Notes: generated by a model not told the origin, from the letters alone. Shown: positions 43,441 through 53,613, counted from the stretch's first letter. The stretch is DNA of 53,956 bases from Muribaculaceae bacterium (GCA_022509205.1 JAFLTR010000002.1:65623-119578); one strand, 5' to 3'. Made by a program: numbers and translations.

Positions 43441-44146
43441 CAGTTTTTTCTTTGTCGGATATCATCTTATTACTGCCGAAAATCCCAAATGCCCGCGAAG
43501 CATCCGTGGAATAAAAGAATATCAAAAGGCACACACCGACACATATCGAGGCGTCGGCAATATTGAAAATATATTGGAAGAACTCAAAATATGTCCCCCC
43601 AAAAAAAGGAATCCATTCCGGCCAATAGAAATCAAACAGAGGGAAATACATCATGTCAACAACTCTTCCTTCAAACCATCCGGCATACCCTCCGTCAAGA
43701 GGGAAGATTTCTGCAATCCTTGGAGGTATCGGGTTGTTGAAAATAACTCCATAAAAAACACAGTCAAAAATATTACCGGCAGCTCCTGCTGTAATCAATG
43801 CTATAGCCACATAAAATCCCAACCGGATCCCTTCAGCAAAGCGTATTCTCACCACAAACCAAACAAAAAGACCAACGGCAATGATTCTACCGAAAGTGAG
43901 CACAAGTTTGTTCCAAAGCTCCAATCCGAATGCCATCCCATTATTCTCTATGAATTTCAGGTGCCACCAGCTTGTGATCGGAAGATCCTCTCCCATATAA
44001 AAGGATGTTTTGACCCAGATTTTCATAATCTGGTCGGCGAGTATTACGGCTATACAGACAGCAAATACAACCCAGAGCCTCTTGGAGGCCCGGGCTGTAT
44101 CATTTTCTATCATCTCTATCCTTTCGGTCGAGTTTTCTTTATTCAC
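43430..44146 (-). CDS. lspA: Lipoprotein signal peptidase (signal peptidase II)
   Basis: A 238-residue inner-membrane aspartyl protease that removes lipoprotein signal peptides. Four helices and the family motifs are present: A-D-Q-I-M-K-I-W-V-K, N-N-G-M-A-F-G, G-A-A-G-N-I-F-D and V-V-D-M-M-Y-F (first catalytic Asp region), then F-N-I-A-D-A-S-I (second catalytic Asp). It is longer than E. coli LspA because of loop and terminal additions usual in this phylum. Its start overlaps the ileS stop by 8 bases. Confidence 0.95.
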   Translation of the reverse strand: MNKENSTERIEMIENDTARASKRLWVVFAVCIAVILADQIMKIWVKTSFYMGEDLPITSWWHLKFIENNGMAFGLELWNKLVLTFGRIIAVGLFVWFVVRIRFAEGIRLGFYVAIALITAGAAGNIFDCVFYGVIFNNPIPPRIAEIFPLDGGYAGWFEGRVVDMMYFPLFDFYWPEWIPFFGGTYFEFFQYIFNIADASICVGVCLLIFFYSTDASRAFGIFGSNKMISDKEKTDEK

Positions 44147-47100
44147 TTTTTGATAGGCTTACTTTGGCATCAATGCCTTCAAGATCCAAGGCTACAGCAT
44201 CTTCTCCATCCAGATGGTCAACAAGCTTGAGATTGTTGGCCAGAACCTGACCGGCAATATAGTCTCCAAAAGACTCTACAGCATCCCTGATTTCCGGCAC
44301 ATCCGAGAGTAATATGTTTATTTTATCCGTGATTTCAAGACCACTTGATTTGCGGAGGTTCTGAATTCTGTTGATGAGTTCGCGGGCCATCCCTTCGTTA
44401 CGCAATTCAGGAGTAACTGTGACATCAAGAGCCACTGTGATATCGCCGTCGTTGGCCACCTGCCATCCCGGGATATCTTCCGCGAAAATATCCACATCCT
44501 CAAGCGTCACAACGGGTGAACCTTCGATTGCCATGAAAGTGAACTCTCCGTTTTTCTCAAGTTGAGCAATCTGAGGTTGCGTCATGCTTTGAATAGCGGC
44601 TCCCAATTGCTTCATTACTTTACCATATTTCGGACCCAACTTCTTGAAATCAGCCTTCACCTTCTTTACCAGTCCACTCTCTTCATTGTCAACAATCTTG
44701 AGTTCCTTGATATTCACCTCACTCTTTATAAGATTTTCAAGAGCCTTTACACCTTCTTTTTCTTCCGTATCCGCCACAGAAACCAGCAAGGTCTGGAGGG
44801 GCTGACGCACTTTTAAATTAGTTTTCCTACGTAGTGCAAGCACATTAGAAGTAACTTTTTGAGCTAAAGCCATTCGTTTCTCTAAAGCCTTGTCTACGAG
44901 TGCCGGGTCAGTCTCCGGGAAATCTGCCGTGTGAACTGATGCATATCCCTCTCCTGTAAGACCGGGTTCCACAAGATCTTTGTACAAACGATCAGAATAG
45001 AACGGAGCAAAAGGAGCCATCAATAATGCTACGGTCTTGAGGCATGTATAGAGGGTCTGATAAGCCGACAATTTATCATCATCCATCTCGCCTGCCCAGA
45101 AACGCTTACGGTTAAGCCGCACATACCAATTACTAAGGTTATCATTTACAAAATCATCAATTGCGCGTGCAGCTCGTGTCGGTTCATAGTCGTCCAAAGC
45201 TTCAGTGACTTCAGCCACAAGACTATTTAGAAGTGAAAGTATCCAACGATCTATCTCGGGTCGTTTCGTTGTTTCCACCGGTTTTTCTGCACCTGTGAAT
45301 CCATCCACGTTGGCATATAGCGCAAAGAACTTGTAAGTGTTGTAGAGAGTGGCAAAAAGTTTTCTCGCCACTTCCTCCACTCCTTTTTCATCATATTTGA
45401 GGTTGTCCCACGGAGCCGAGTTGGAAATCATATACCATCTTACAGGGTCACTTCCATATTTTTCGATATTTCCAAACGGGTCGATAGCATTCCCAAGACG
45501 TTTCGACATCTTGTTGCCATTCTTGTCGAGCACCAATCCATTTGATATCACCGCTTTGAAAGCCACAGAATCAAATATCATCCCGGCGATTGCATGGAGA
45601 GTGAAGAACCATCCTCGGGTCTGGTCGACTCCCTCGGCGATAAAATCAGCCGGATAAACCTCCTTGCCATCCAGAAGCTCTTTATTCTCAAAAGGATAGT
45701 GGATTTGAGCATAGGGCATCGCTCCGGAATCAAACCAAACATCTATAAGATCTGTCTCTCTCTTCATTGGTTTTCCCGATTCCGAAACCAAGATTATTTC
45801 ATCCACGTAGGGTCTATGCAGATCGATATGTTCATAATTCTCCTTAGAGTTATCATTCGGGTTGAAACCCTTATCCCTGATCGGGTTGGATTTCATCACT
45901 CCGGCTTTCACCGCCTTGTCTACTTCTTCACAGAGTTGCGAATAGCTTCCAATACATATCTCCTCCTTCCCATCTTCTGTTCTCCAGATTGGCAAAGGAG
46001 TACCCCAATAACGGCTACGCGACAGATTCCAATCCTGTAGATTTTCAAGCCACTTCCCGAATCGACCCGAACCGGTGGATGCCGGCTTCCATTTTATCTT
46101 TTCGTTAAGTTTTATGAGATTGTCGCGGGAAGCTGTGGTACGGATAAACCAACTGTCGAGCGGATAATACAACACCGGTTTATCCGTTCGCCAGCAATGT
46201 GGATAATTGTGCACATGCTTCTCAATCCTAAAGGCTTTACCCTCCTTTTTTAGTTCTATGGAAAGCACTACATTAAGATCTTCTGCCTTCTCAGCTGCCA
46301 CAGCATCATACTTCCCATCTTTATTGAACTCCGGGGCATAGGCATTCTTTACAAAATTACCCGCATGCTTATCATATTCAGCTATATTGACGCATTTCTC
46401 AACAAATTCGGCAGCCAATTCATTAAGATTGAAATATTTTCCCGAGAGATCTACCATCGGACGTGTCTCTCCACTTTTGTCGATCATGAAAAGTGGAGGA
46501 ATACCGGCTAATTTAGCCACTTTAGCATCATCTGCACCGAAAGTAGGAGCAATATGCACAATACCCGTACCATCTTCTGTTGTTACATAATCGCCGGGAA
46601 TTACTCTGAAGGCCAAATCAGCAACCTCCTCAAATTTATCTTCGCCAACCGAGAACACTTTATCCGGATGTTGCGTTGCATAATCCTTGAATATAGCCTC
46701 TGTATGGTCATTGAGTGGTTCAACAGGTTTAACCCATGGCATCAGCTGGGCATATTTCATGCCGACGAGATCTGAACCTTTCCATTTACCTACTATTTTA
46801 TAAGGAATTATCTTGTCTCCTTCCTTATAGTCCTCGAGGGAAAGGCTTTCACCCTCTTTCTTAAAGTAAGCCGGTAGTAACACCTCGGCAAGAACCACAG
46901 TAATTTTCTCACCGGTGTATGGATTGTAAGTATTGACAGCCACATAATCAAAAGAAGGGCCTACACAAAGGGCGGTATTCGACGGAAGCGTCCAGGGTGT
47001 AGTGGTCCAGGCCATGAAGAATGATCTCCCCCATCCGGTCATCTCCTTTTTCGGTTCAAGGATTTCAAACAGAGCAGTCGCTGTAGTGTCTTTCACGTCA

Positions 47101-47708
47101 CGGTAACATCCGGGCTGATTAAGTTCGTGAGTACTTAAACCCGTTCCGGCTGCGGGAGAATAAGGTTGTATGGTGTAACCTTTATATAAATATCCCTTAT
47201 CATATAATTGTTTAAGCAGCCACCATACGCTTTCTATATATTTGCTATCGTAAGTGATGTATGGATTGTCAAGATCAACCCAATATCCCATTTTATGGGT
47301 CAGATCAGTCCATTCTTTAGTATATTTCATCACTTCCTTACGACAGGCAGCATTATATTCGTCTACGGAAATTTTCTTCCCTATATCCTCTTTAGTGATT
47401 CCAAGATTCTTCTCTACTCCGAGTTCTACAGGAAGTCCGTGGGTATCCCAACCTGCTTTACGTTTTACATGGAAACCCTTCATTGTCTTATAGCGGCAAA
47501 CAATATCCTTGATTGTGCGAGCCATCACATGATGGATACCGGGCATACCGTTGGCAGAGGGAGGTCCTTCAAAAAATACGAATGTAGGACTCCCCTCTCT
47601 CAGTCTCATTGAATTTTCAAAGAGCGAGGCATCATCCCAATCTTTCAGCACCTCTTTATTTACGTCAGAGAGGTTTAACTGACTGTTATATTCCTTAAAT
47701 TTTGCCAT
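44139..47708 (-). CDS. ileS: Isoleucyl-tRNA synthetase, long form
   Basis: A 1189-residue class I synthetase that charges tRNA-Ile. The HIGH-type motif lies in P-S-A-N-G-M-P-G-I-H-H (about 50-60) and KMSKS in N-K-M-S-K-R-L-G-N (about 730). CP1 editing, anticodon-binding and a long C-terminal region follow. The length fits the larger, eukaryote-like IleS class rather than the 930-residue E. coli type. It lies 36 bases after ddl and overlaps lspA; a DksA-like gene commonly found between them in Bacteroides relatives is missing. Confidence 0.96.
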   Translation of the reverse strand: MAKFKEYNSQLNLSDVNKEVLKDWDDASLFENSMRLREGSPTFVFFEGPPSANGMPGIHHVMARTIKDIVCRYKTMKGFHVKRKAGWDTHGLPVELGVEKNLGITKEDIGKKISVDEYNAACRKEVMKYTKEWTDLTHKMGYWVDLDNPYITYDSKYIESVWWLLKQLYDKGYLYKGYTIQPYSPAAGTGLSTHELNQPGCYRDVKDTTATALFEILEPKKEMTGWGRSFFMAWTTTPWTLPSNTALCVGPSFDYVAVNTYNPYTGEKITVVLAEVLLPAYFKKEGESLSLEDYKEGDKIIPYKIVGKWKGSDLVGMKYAQLMPWVKPVEPLNDHTEAIFKDYATQHPDKVFSVGEDKFEEVADLAFRVIPGDYVTTEDGTGIVHIAPTFGADDAKVAKLAGIPPLFMIDKSGETRPMVDLSGKYFNLNELAAEFVEKCVNIAEYDKHAGNFVKNAYAPEFNKDGKYDAVAAEKAEDLNVVLSIELKKEGKAFRIEKHVHNYPHCWRTDKPVLYYPLDSWFIRTTASRDNLIKLNEKIKWKPASTGSGRFGKWLENLQDWNLSRSRYWGTPLPIWRTEDGKEEICIGSYSQLCEEVDKAVKAGVMKSNPIRDKGFNPNDNSKENYEHIDLHRPYVDEIILVSESGKPMKRETDLIDVWFDSGAMPYAQIHYPFENKELLDGKEVYPADFIAEGVDQTRGWFFTLHAIAGMIFDSVAFKAVISNGLVLDKNGNKMSKRLGNAIDPFGNIEKYGSDPVRWYMISNSAPWDNLKYDEKGVEEVARKLFATLYNTYKFFALYANVDGFTGAEKPVETTKRPEIDRWILSLLNSLVAEVTEALDDYEPTRAARAIDDFVNDNLSNWYVRLNRKRFWAGEMDDDKLSAYQTLYTCLKTVALLMAPFAPFYSDRLYKDLVEPGLTGEGYASVHTADFPETDPALVDKALEKRMALAQKVTSNVLALRRKTNLKVRQPLQTLLVSVADTEEKEGVKALENLIKSEVNIKELKIVDNEESGLVKKVKADFKKLGPKYGKVMKQLGAAIQSMTQPQIAQLEKNGEFTFMAIEGSPVVTLEDVDIFAEDIPGWQVANDGDITVALDVTVTPELRNEGMARELINRIQNLRKSSGLEITDKINILLSDVPEIRDAVESFGDYIAGQVLANNLKLVDHLDGEDAVALDLEGIDAKVSLSKSE

Positions 47709-47744
47709 ATTAAATCTTAGCTCGATCTTAAAATTTTTTTCTGA

Positions 47745-48935
47745 TTATGATTTGATACCTTTAACGCCCCCTTTAAGTCCGCCTCCCATAGCGAAAATAT
47801 TCGTGTCGTATGAATAGGTTTTTCGCTCAGTGTCACGTTTCCTCTTGAGAGCCAACCCAATAAGCTTGTCTATAAGGTCTTTGAAACTAACACCTGTTTC
47901 TTCCCAGAGATAAAATGAGAGGCTTCCGGGTATAGTGTTAATTTCGTTGACAAAAATATCACCGTTTTCGTTGTCAATCATAACGTCGATGCGCGAGACG
48001 CCGTTGCAAGCCAAAACACGGAAAGTGTCGGAGGCAAGTTTTTGAATTTTTGCCGAAGTTTCCGCCGGTATATCGGCTGGAATCTTCTTTTGTGAGGCTT
48101 GCATACCTGATTTAGCTCCTCCTCCATATTTTTCCTGATATGTGAGAAAATCTTTCTCTTTAAGAGGTTCCTCGCAAACACTGGTTTCCCGATGGTCGGC
48201 ATCGCCCAATACACTGCAGTTGATCTCTTTCATATCCTGCACCATACGCTCAACAATTATACGGGAAGAGAAACGGATGGCAGATTCTATGGCGGTGTCA
48301 AGAGATTTCCTGTCTGAAGCTTTGCTGATTCCTATGCTACTGCCTAAATTAGCCGGTTTCACTATCACAGGGTAATCCAATTCTTCCTCAACTTTTTTAT
48401 CAACCATTTCTCGGTTTGAAAGCCATTCTCGATCTGTAAACCATACATAATCAACCACCGGTATACCACTTTCACGCAAAATCATCTTCATGGTAATCTT
48501 ATCCATCCCGTTGGCAGATGAAAGAGTGTCGCATCCTACAAATGGTATTCCTATGGTTTCAAGCACTCCTTGAAACATTCCGTCTTCCCCGTGTGAACCA
48601 TGGAGCACAGGGAATGCTATGTGGAGATCTTCCACAATGGGATTTTTCTTAGAGAAAAGACCTGATTTCGTGTTGGCTCTATAAAGCTTATAGTCTCCAT
48701 AAATCGGCTTCATAAAAACTTCTTCGACCTTTGATTCCAATCCTTTCAAGTCTTTGTAATTGGATATTTCAAGAAGCGCAGGGCCTGTGAGCCATTTACC
48801 CTCCTTTGAGATGTAGACAGGCACAACCTCATATTTATCCTTATCAAATGCTGCGATGGCCTGGAGAGCGGAAATCACAGAAATTTCATGTTCCACCGAA
48901 CGACCACCGAAAAAAACGCCAACCTTAGTCTTCAT
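47745..48935 (-). CDS. ddl: D-alanine--D-alanine ligase
   Basis: A 396-residue ATP-grasp enzyme making the D-Ala-D-Ala dipeptide for peptidoglycan. Motifs are [15 protein letters not shown] at the N-terminus, [25 protein letters not shown] and [13 protein letters not shown]. The open frame extends 45 codons upstream, but that part is not Ddl-like; the ATG at 48935 gives the standard start. The C-terminal G-G-G-L-K-G-G tail is extra. A strong promoter lies about 130 bases upstream. Confidence 0.95.
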   Translation of the reverse strand: MKTKVGVFFGGRSVEHEISVISALQAIAAFDKDKYEVVPVYISKEGKWLTGPALLEISNYKDLKGLESKVEEVFMKPIYGDYKLYRANTKSGLFSKKNPIVEDLHIAFPVLHGSHGEDGMFQGVLETIGIPFVGCDTLSSANGMDKITMKMILRESGIPVVDYVWFTDREWLSNREMVDKKVEEELDYPVIVKPANLGSSIGISKASDRKSLDTAIESAIRFSSRIIVERMVQDMKEINCSVLGDADHRETSVCEEPLKEKDFLTYQEKYGGGAKSGMQASQKKIPADIPAETSAKIQKLASDTFRVLACNGVSRIDVMIDNENGDIFVNEINTIPGSLSFYLWEETGVSFKDLIDKLIGLALKRKRDTERKTYSYDTNIFAMGGGLKGGVKGIKS

Positions 48936-49067
48936 TTCTATTATTAATTGAATCCCATCAGAATTCTTCACCTCAATTTTAAACTCTATTCTAAAAGAAT
49001 AAGGCAGTAAAACCGGGTGAAGATATAAAAATACCGGAGCAAAAAAACAGCCCCTGAGAACCAACTG

Positions 49068-49099
49068 CAAAATTACCTATTTGCACCCAAATAAGCAAA
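49068..49099 (-). promoter_or_regulatory. ddl-ileS-lspA operon promoter
   Basis: On the minus strand TTTG (49099-49096), 20 bases, then TAATTTTG (49075-49068). It overlaps the hairpin CTATTTGC/GCAAATAG (49077-49102). The resulting leader is about 125 bases long, leaving room for regulation. Confidence 0.75.
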
Positions 49100-49147
49100 T
49101 AGGAATGTTTCGGAACATATCGGCATTAGAATGGGAAATACTCCCTC

Positions 49148-50422
49148 TTATTTTCCTGAATTTCTGAAAAAAACTTTCTCTCCGTTAACGATGTAAAGCC
49201 CGGGGCTTCTTGGAGTATTAATTTTTCGGCCCTGAAGATCATACCATTGATTAAATCGTGAATTCCCCCTATCCAGTATTCCTTCAATTCCTGCGTCCGG
49301 AGCCGAGAAGGATGCGATGGTCTTCAAGGCAGGTGTAGCTTTGCCGTCACGACTATCAAACAATGGAGCATTATACCAATTCTCCAGCAGTGTGCCGTTG
49401 GCATTATACTCCAGCCACCACCAGAAAAGGCCATTTACATTAGGATGACTTATCAGAGTATTTACAAGAGCATGAGCATATTCATCCTGGCCGGAAAGAC
49501 TGTAGCCATATTCCACTTTCTGTGTCGTTCCCTGTACTTCCCACGCATAGGGGAAACCGGTTTCAACAATCATTATCGGCATATTGGGAAATTGAGATTC
49601 CACCGCAGTCAAAGCCTTATTAAGAACAGACATGTTACCATGGAAATAAGGATAATAGCTCAAACCTATAATATCATAATCGATATTCAATGATTGCATC
49701 TGTTTATAAAAATTAGTCAACACGTCAACCTGGGCTACTCTTTCGGTGTGTATAATGATTTCTGACTCGGGACACACCTCCCGACAAGCATTTATAGCAG
49801 AACGGAGAAGGTCGCCAAAACGTGTCCAGGCTGCGGTGTTACCATTTATATAAGCATGGTTTTTCCCACTGTCAGTTTCCCCATAAGCCGCCCACAACAT
49901 TCCGTAACTTATTTCATTCCCCGGTTGAATAAATTTTGGGGTGATACCGTTTGCCCGAAGTGTCAAGAGTGATTCTTTCGTGTATTCATAAATTTTCTGA
50001 ACCAACTCAGCATCCGTAAGATTCTTCCAGGCATCGGGAATATATTGTTTCGCAGGGTCAGCCCATGTATCGGAATAATGGAAATCGAGCATAAGGTCGA
50101 AACCATTCGTAAGGATATCCTGACAGAGAGGTATGATATAAGGCAAATCCTGACAAACATTTGAATCCGGTTTTTTCACACCATTCTCCACAGTATATCC
50201 CGACGGATTCACAAATAATCTTACTCTCATTGCATTCATACCGATTTCATGAAGATAGGGCAAGAGTTCTATATTGTTCCCATCCTGATCTTTATATTGG
50301 GAATTTGCTTGCTGATATGTTGGAAATAATGAGATGTCACCTCCTACATACCGAGTTGTCACAGCATTTGCTATAAATGAAGTGACAAGGCTGAGACTAA
50401 GTATGAGTTGTTTTATTTTCAT
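49148..50422 (-). CDS. GH53 endo-beta-1,4-galactanase with C-terminal sorting-type tail
   Basis: A 424-residue secreted glycoside hydrolase that cuts arabinogalactan/galactan. Signal peptide 1-19, then the GH53 barrel: Y-V-G-G-D-I-S opening, M-R-V-R-L-F, D-F-H-Y-S-D-T-W-A-D-P, the acid/base Glu in P-G-N-E-I-S-Y-G-M-L-W and nucleophile Glu in I-V-E-T-G-F-P. The last 35 residues (W-Y-D-L-Q-G-R-K, then G-L-Y-I-V-N-G) are the short C-terminal domain type found on surface-exported Bacteroidota enzymes. No SusC/SusD pair is adjacent. Confidence 0.92.
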   Translation of the reverse strand: MKIKQLILSLSLVTSFIANAVTTRYVGGDISLFPTYQQANSQYKDQDGNNIELLPYLHEIGMNAMRVRLFVNPSGYTVENGVKKPDSNVCQDLPYIIPLCQDILTNGFDLMLDFHYSDTWADPAKQYIPDAWKNLTDAELVQKIYEYTKESLLTLRANGITPKFIQPGNEISYGMLWAAYGETDSGKNHAYINGNTAAWTRFGDLLRSAINACREVCPESEIIIHTERVAQVDVLTNFYKQMQSLNIDYDIIGLSYYPYFHGNMSVLNKALTAVESQFPNMPIMIVETGFPYAWEVQGTTQKVEYGYSLSGQDEYAHALVNTLISHPNVNGLFWWWLEYNANGTLLENWYNAPLFDSRDGKATPALKTIASFSAPDAGIEGILDRGNSRFNQWYDLQGRKINTPRSPGLYIVNGEKVFFRNSGK

Positions 50423-50510
50423 GGTTAAAAGTATTTTAAAGCAGTAATAACTAATTACGACCCTGTTTTAAGATCAGGTTTCATTGTAATTTTCAATAAT
50501 GCAGCAGCGA

Positions 50511-51155
50511 CTATAGATTTTTAAGTATTTTAATACGTTGAAGAGGGTCGTCTGACTTGAATACAAAACTTCCGGCCACCAAAATATCTGCTCCAGCCTC
50601 TGCAAGAAGTTTTCCGGTCGTTTCAGTGACTCCTCCATCAATCTCTATTATGGCCTTCGAACCGCTTTTTTCAATCAATTCCCTCAGTTCCCTCACCTTT
50701 TTTAGTGTGTTGTATATGAATGCCTGTCCACCAAAACCCGGATTTACCGACATAAGAAGCACCAAATCGAGTTCACCGATGATATCCTGAAGCAATGATA
50801 CCGGTGTTGCAGGATTTAAAGTTACTCCCGCTTTCATCCCGGCCTGATGGATAGAATAGACTGTCCGATCAAGATGCAGACAAGCCTCCAGATGCACATT
50901 CATTATCTCGGCTCCCGAATCTCTGAGCTGATTTACCCATTTCTGGGGCTCTACAATCATAAGATGAACATCCAATGGTTTCCTGCTGATTTTTCCTACT
51001 GCGTCAATCACCGGAAACCCGAAAGATATGTTCGGCACAAACACGCCATCCATCACATCCATGTGAAGATAATCCGCTTCCGACGAATTAATCATGGTAA
51101 TATCGCTTGAAAGATCGGCAAAATTAGCAGCCAAAAGTGAAGGGGATACTTTCAT
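50511..51155 (-). CDS. rpe: Ribulose-phosphate 3-epimerase
   Basis: A 214-residue TIM-barrel enzyme that interconverts ribulose-5-phosphate and xylulose-5-phosphate. Family motifs are V-S-P-S-L-L-A-A-N-F-A, L-H-M-D-V-M-D-G-V-F-V-P-N, D-V-H-L-M, M-S-V-N-P-G-F-G-G-Q and E-I-D-G-G-V. The start overlaps the DedA stop as ATGA. Confidence 0.96.
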   Translation of the reverse strand: MKVSPSLLAANFADLSSDITMINSSEADYLHMDVMDGVFVPNISFGFPVIDAVGKISRKPLDVHLMIVEPQKWVNQLRDSGAEIMNVHLEACLHLDRTVYSIHQAGMKAGVTLNPATPVSLLQDIIGELDLVLLMSVNPGFGGQAFIYNTLKKVRELRELIEKSGSKAIIEIDGGVTETTGKLLAEAGADILVAGSFVFKSDDPLQRIKILKNL

Positions 51156-51838
51156 TGGTTAATACTTTTTTTTGAAGGGCGTAGAGCATTGAAAATGATA
51201 AACAACAGGCAGACAAGGGCTAAACCGTAGCCACCCCAAGTAAGATACTGATTATATTGTTCCACTTTATCGAACAATTGTTCAGGAGAAACCGTTTGCG
51301 CCAGCCAAAATCCAAGAGCTCCAAGGATACTGTTCCATAATAATGCCCCCAAGAATGTAAAAATACCAAACTGCAACAGATTCATCCTTGCAATACCGGC
51401 CGGAATAGAAATCAATTGTCTGATGGCCGGTATTAGTCTACCGATAAAAGTAGAAACAGCTCCATGCCGATCAAAATATACTTCCGCTTTCTCCACTTTC
51501 TCTCGGTTGATCATAAGCAGATGCCCAAATTTGCTGTCTGCAAAAGCATATACAACCGGCCGGCCAATCCATAGAGCAAGAAAATAATTAATAAAGGCCC
51601 CGACCATAGCACCGAGGGTGGCAATCAACACTACAGCAAAAACATTCATTCCCGCTCCGGCACCGGCGTTGCTACAAGCCAGATATGCAGCCGGGGGCAC
51701 CACCACCTCGGAAGGAAAGGGGATAAAGGAACTTTCAATCACCATAAAGACGAACACGAAAGTATAGTTGGCGTTATCCACAAACCATTGAAAAAATTCG
51801 GCAGCATCAAAAATTGCCAACGGTATAAGATCCAGCAT
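51152..51838 (-). CDS. DedA/VTT-family membrane protein
   Basis: A 228-residue inner-membrane protein of the DedA (SNARE-associated/VTT) family. Helices lie at about 25-50, 58-90, 150-175 and 200-220, with the family's F-I-P-F-P-S-E-V-V-V-P-P, G-A-F-I-N-Y and F-I-G-R-L-I-P-A-I-R-Q-L-I-S-I-P-A-G motifs. Family members act as lipid (undecaprenyl phosphate or phosphatidylethanolamine) flippases. It lies between the UDG-family gene and rpe with tight spacing. Confidence 0.92.
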   Translation of the reverse strand: MLDLIPLAIFDAAEFFQWFVDNANYTFVFVFMVIESSFIPFPSEVVVPPAAYLACSNAGAGAGMNVFAVVLIATLGAMVGAFINYFLALWIGRPVVYAFADSKFGHLLMINREKVEKAEVYFDRHGAVSTFIGRLIPAIRQLISIPAGIARMNLLQFGIFTFLGALLWNSILGALGFWLAQTVSPEQLFDKVEQYNQYLTWGGYGLALVCLLFIIFNALRPSKKSINQ

Positions 51839-51857
51839 CTTTTATATCTTATGACTT

Positions 51858-52478
51858 TTAGATTTCACTTTCCGGCGTCAAAAGCACGCCGGTAGTCTCA
51901 AACATTTCCCTATAATATCTTGTCTTATCCTCCAACTTCATTGGGTAGGCTCTTGATGTCGACGGCATCCTCCAATGACGGAATTTTCTAATATTCCCGT
52001 TTCCCATCTCTATTTCGCAATCCAGATAATGTCCTACCTTTGGAATCTCTGTAGAAGTTAACCCGGCAATCACTGACGCCGCTTTTTCGCCTGTAGTGAC
52101 AAAATCATGGCATTCAGGTATCTTGGCAAAAAGCTCAGGGAGGTCCACTCTCTTTACAATTTCAAGAAATTTATCTGAAGCGTTGTCTTTGGTTCGGATA
52201 GCCTTGGTAACCGTCTCACCTATACCGACTCGGATTCTTTCCAACATTCTTTGAATCGCAGCCTTATCAACCGTTTTATTCTTCTTGTCGAAAAATTTAT
52301 CCTTGTCGTTATAGAAGATTAGTCCGAAAATCCTCCACATATCATTATAGAAATTCGGATAAAAGAAATCCATGCTCCATTTGTCCTGCTTTGGAGGAAA
52401 TGTGCCGCATAGTATTACCCTTGTGCCCTGCGGGAGGAAAGGTGTGAAAGGATGGTTCTCTATCGGCCGGTTGTTCAT
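51858..52478 (-). CDS. Uracil-DNA glycosylase superfamily protein
   Basis: A 206-residue protein of the uracil-DNA glycosylase superfamily. The N-terminal V-I-L-C-G-T-F-P-P motif is the P-loop-like active-site strand, and a C-terminal R-M-P-S-T-S-R-A-Y motif corresponds to the helix-capping H/N-P-S-P segment. The water-activating residue is not certain, so the specific base removed is unknown. It leads the three-gene run with DedA and rpe. Confidence 0.8.
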   Translation of the reverse strand: MNNRPIENHPFTPFLPQGTRVILCGTFPPKQDKWSMDFFYPNFYNDMWRIFGLIFYNDKDKFFDKKNKTVDKAAIQRMLERIRVGIGETVTKAIRTKDNASDKFLEIVKRVDLPELFAKIPECHDFVTTGEKAASVIAGLTSTEIPKVGHYLDCEIEMGNGNIRKFRHWRMPSTSRAYPMKLEDKTRYYREMFETTGVLLTPESEI

Positions 52479-52523
52479 AGCAATTTCTCAACGCAAATTT
52501 ACATAAAATAACTCAATATAGAT

Positions 52524-52531
52524 TAACTTTG
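52524..52531 (+). promoter_or_regulatory. Promoter -7 element for the glycosyltransferase
   Basis: TAACTTTG matches TAnnTTTG, with a TTTAC-type -33 near 52498. It lies about 130 bases before the start, leaving a long leader. Confidence 0.55.
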
Positions 52532-52659
52532 CAAACAAGGGAACAAAAGCAATGGGTTCATCTCGCTGTTTTTGTTAAAAATCTTAGTGGATGATTTTTG
52601 GTTGATAAACCCCTTTAAGCAATAAAGTCACCCTATAGCGGAGAAAGGAGGAGAAGAAA

Positions 52660-53613
52660 ATGGAAGATTCCATAGTTAGTGTCATTATTCCGGTTTTTAA
52701 TGTGGAACCTTATCTGGCCCCCTGTATCGACAGCGTCCTTAACCAGAGCCATCGACAACTTGAAGTCATTATTATCAACGATGGCTCCTCTGATTTTTCC
52801 ATGAACATCGCTGAGAAATATGCAGAAAAAGATAGCCGTGTCACAGCATTTTCACATTCTCATGGAGGGCCTTCTTCCGCTCGCAACCACGGCATTGAGG
52901 CTGCAACAGGAGACTACATCATGTTTGTGGATTCCGACGACATTCTGTTGCCCAATGCAGTAGAGATACTTTTGTCAGTTTTATTGGAGAAAGATGCCGA
53001 TCTGGTGGAGGGGGAAACTGTTAGGGGTAGAGTTTATAAAGAGTATTATCTTCCCAAATCATTAAAAACGAAAACATATTCTACGAGAGAAGCCTTAACT
53101 GATGTTTTATATCAGAAGAATCTCATTCCTTCCGTATGTGGGAAGATTTTCCGCAAGCATCTGTTTGATGATTTAAGATTTAAAGAAGGCATTTTTTATG
53201 AAGATTTGGACCTTTTCTGCAGGATTCTGAGCCGGTGTCAAAAAATAGTCTGGATAAATATACCGGTATATTTCTATAGGATCACTGAAGGGAGCATCAT
53301 CAACAGTTGGAAACCGAAAAGACTTGATGTGCTGAAAGTCACAGAAGATATAGAAAAATATATATCTGAAGAATTTCCTGAAGTATTGTCAGCTGCAAAA
53401 GCCAGGCGTCTGTCGGCAAATTTCAATATGTTTGCACTTTGTTCCATAAACGGTGACCCCGAGAACGCTACGAAATGTTGGCAGCATATCAAGGAAAACA
53501 GGAAAAACAGCTTGCTCGACCCGAAAGTGAGATTGAAAAATAAGTCCGGGGCTCTCCTCTCCTATTTTGGCCGATATGTTTTCGAGTTTGTCAGCAGGTT
53601 TGTGTATAAATAA
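52660..53613 (+). CDS. Glycosyltransferase family 2
   Basis: A 317-residue GT-A transferase. It has the N-terminal V-S-V-I-I-P-V-F-N-V-E-P-Y-L opening, I-I-N-D-G-S-S-D and the metal-binding D-x-D in V-D-S-D-D at about 90-94. G-P-S-S-A-R-N-H-G is the nucleotide-sugar loop. The C-terminal half is helical with no certain membrane span. It adds a sugar to an unidentified acceptor, probably a surface glycan. It stands alone; a strong purine-rich GGAGGAG lies just before the start. Confidence 0.92.
   Translation: MEDSIVSVIIPVFNVEPYLAPCIDSVLNQSHRQLEVIIINDGSSDFSMNIAEKYAEKDSRVTAFSHSHGGPSSARNHGIEAATGDYIMFVDSDDILLPNAVEILLSVLLEKDADLVEGETVRGRVYKEYYLPKSLKTKTYSTREALTDVLYQKNLIPSVCGKIFRKHLFDDLRFKEGIFYEDLDLFCRILSRCQKIVWINIPVYFYRITEGSIINSWKPKRLDVLKVTEDIEKYISEEFPEVLSAAKARRLSANFNMFALCSINGDPENATKCWQHIKENRKNSLLDPKVRLKNKSGALLSYFGRYVFEFVSRFVYK

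Noticed and set aside
43313..44230. 305-codon open frame on the plus strand
   Set aside because: Lies antisense to lspA and the DUF4296 gene; the product has no fold-like pattern and the minus-strand genes are certain.
48936..49070. 45-codon N-terminal extension of Ddl
   Set aside because: It reaches back over the promoter and leader, and Ddl homology begins at the ATG at 48935.
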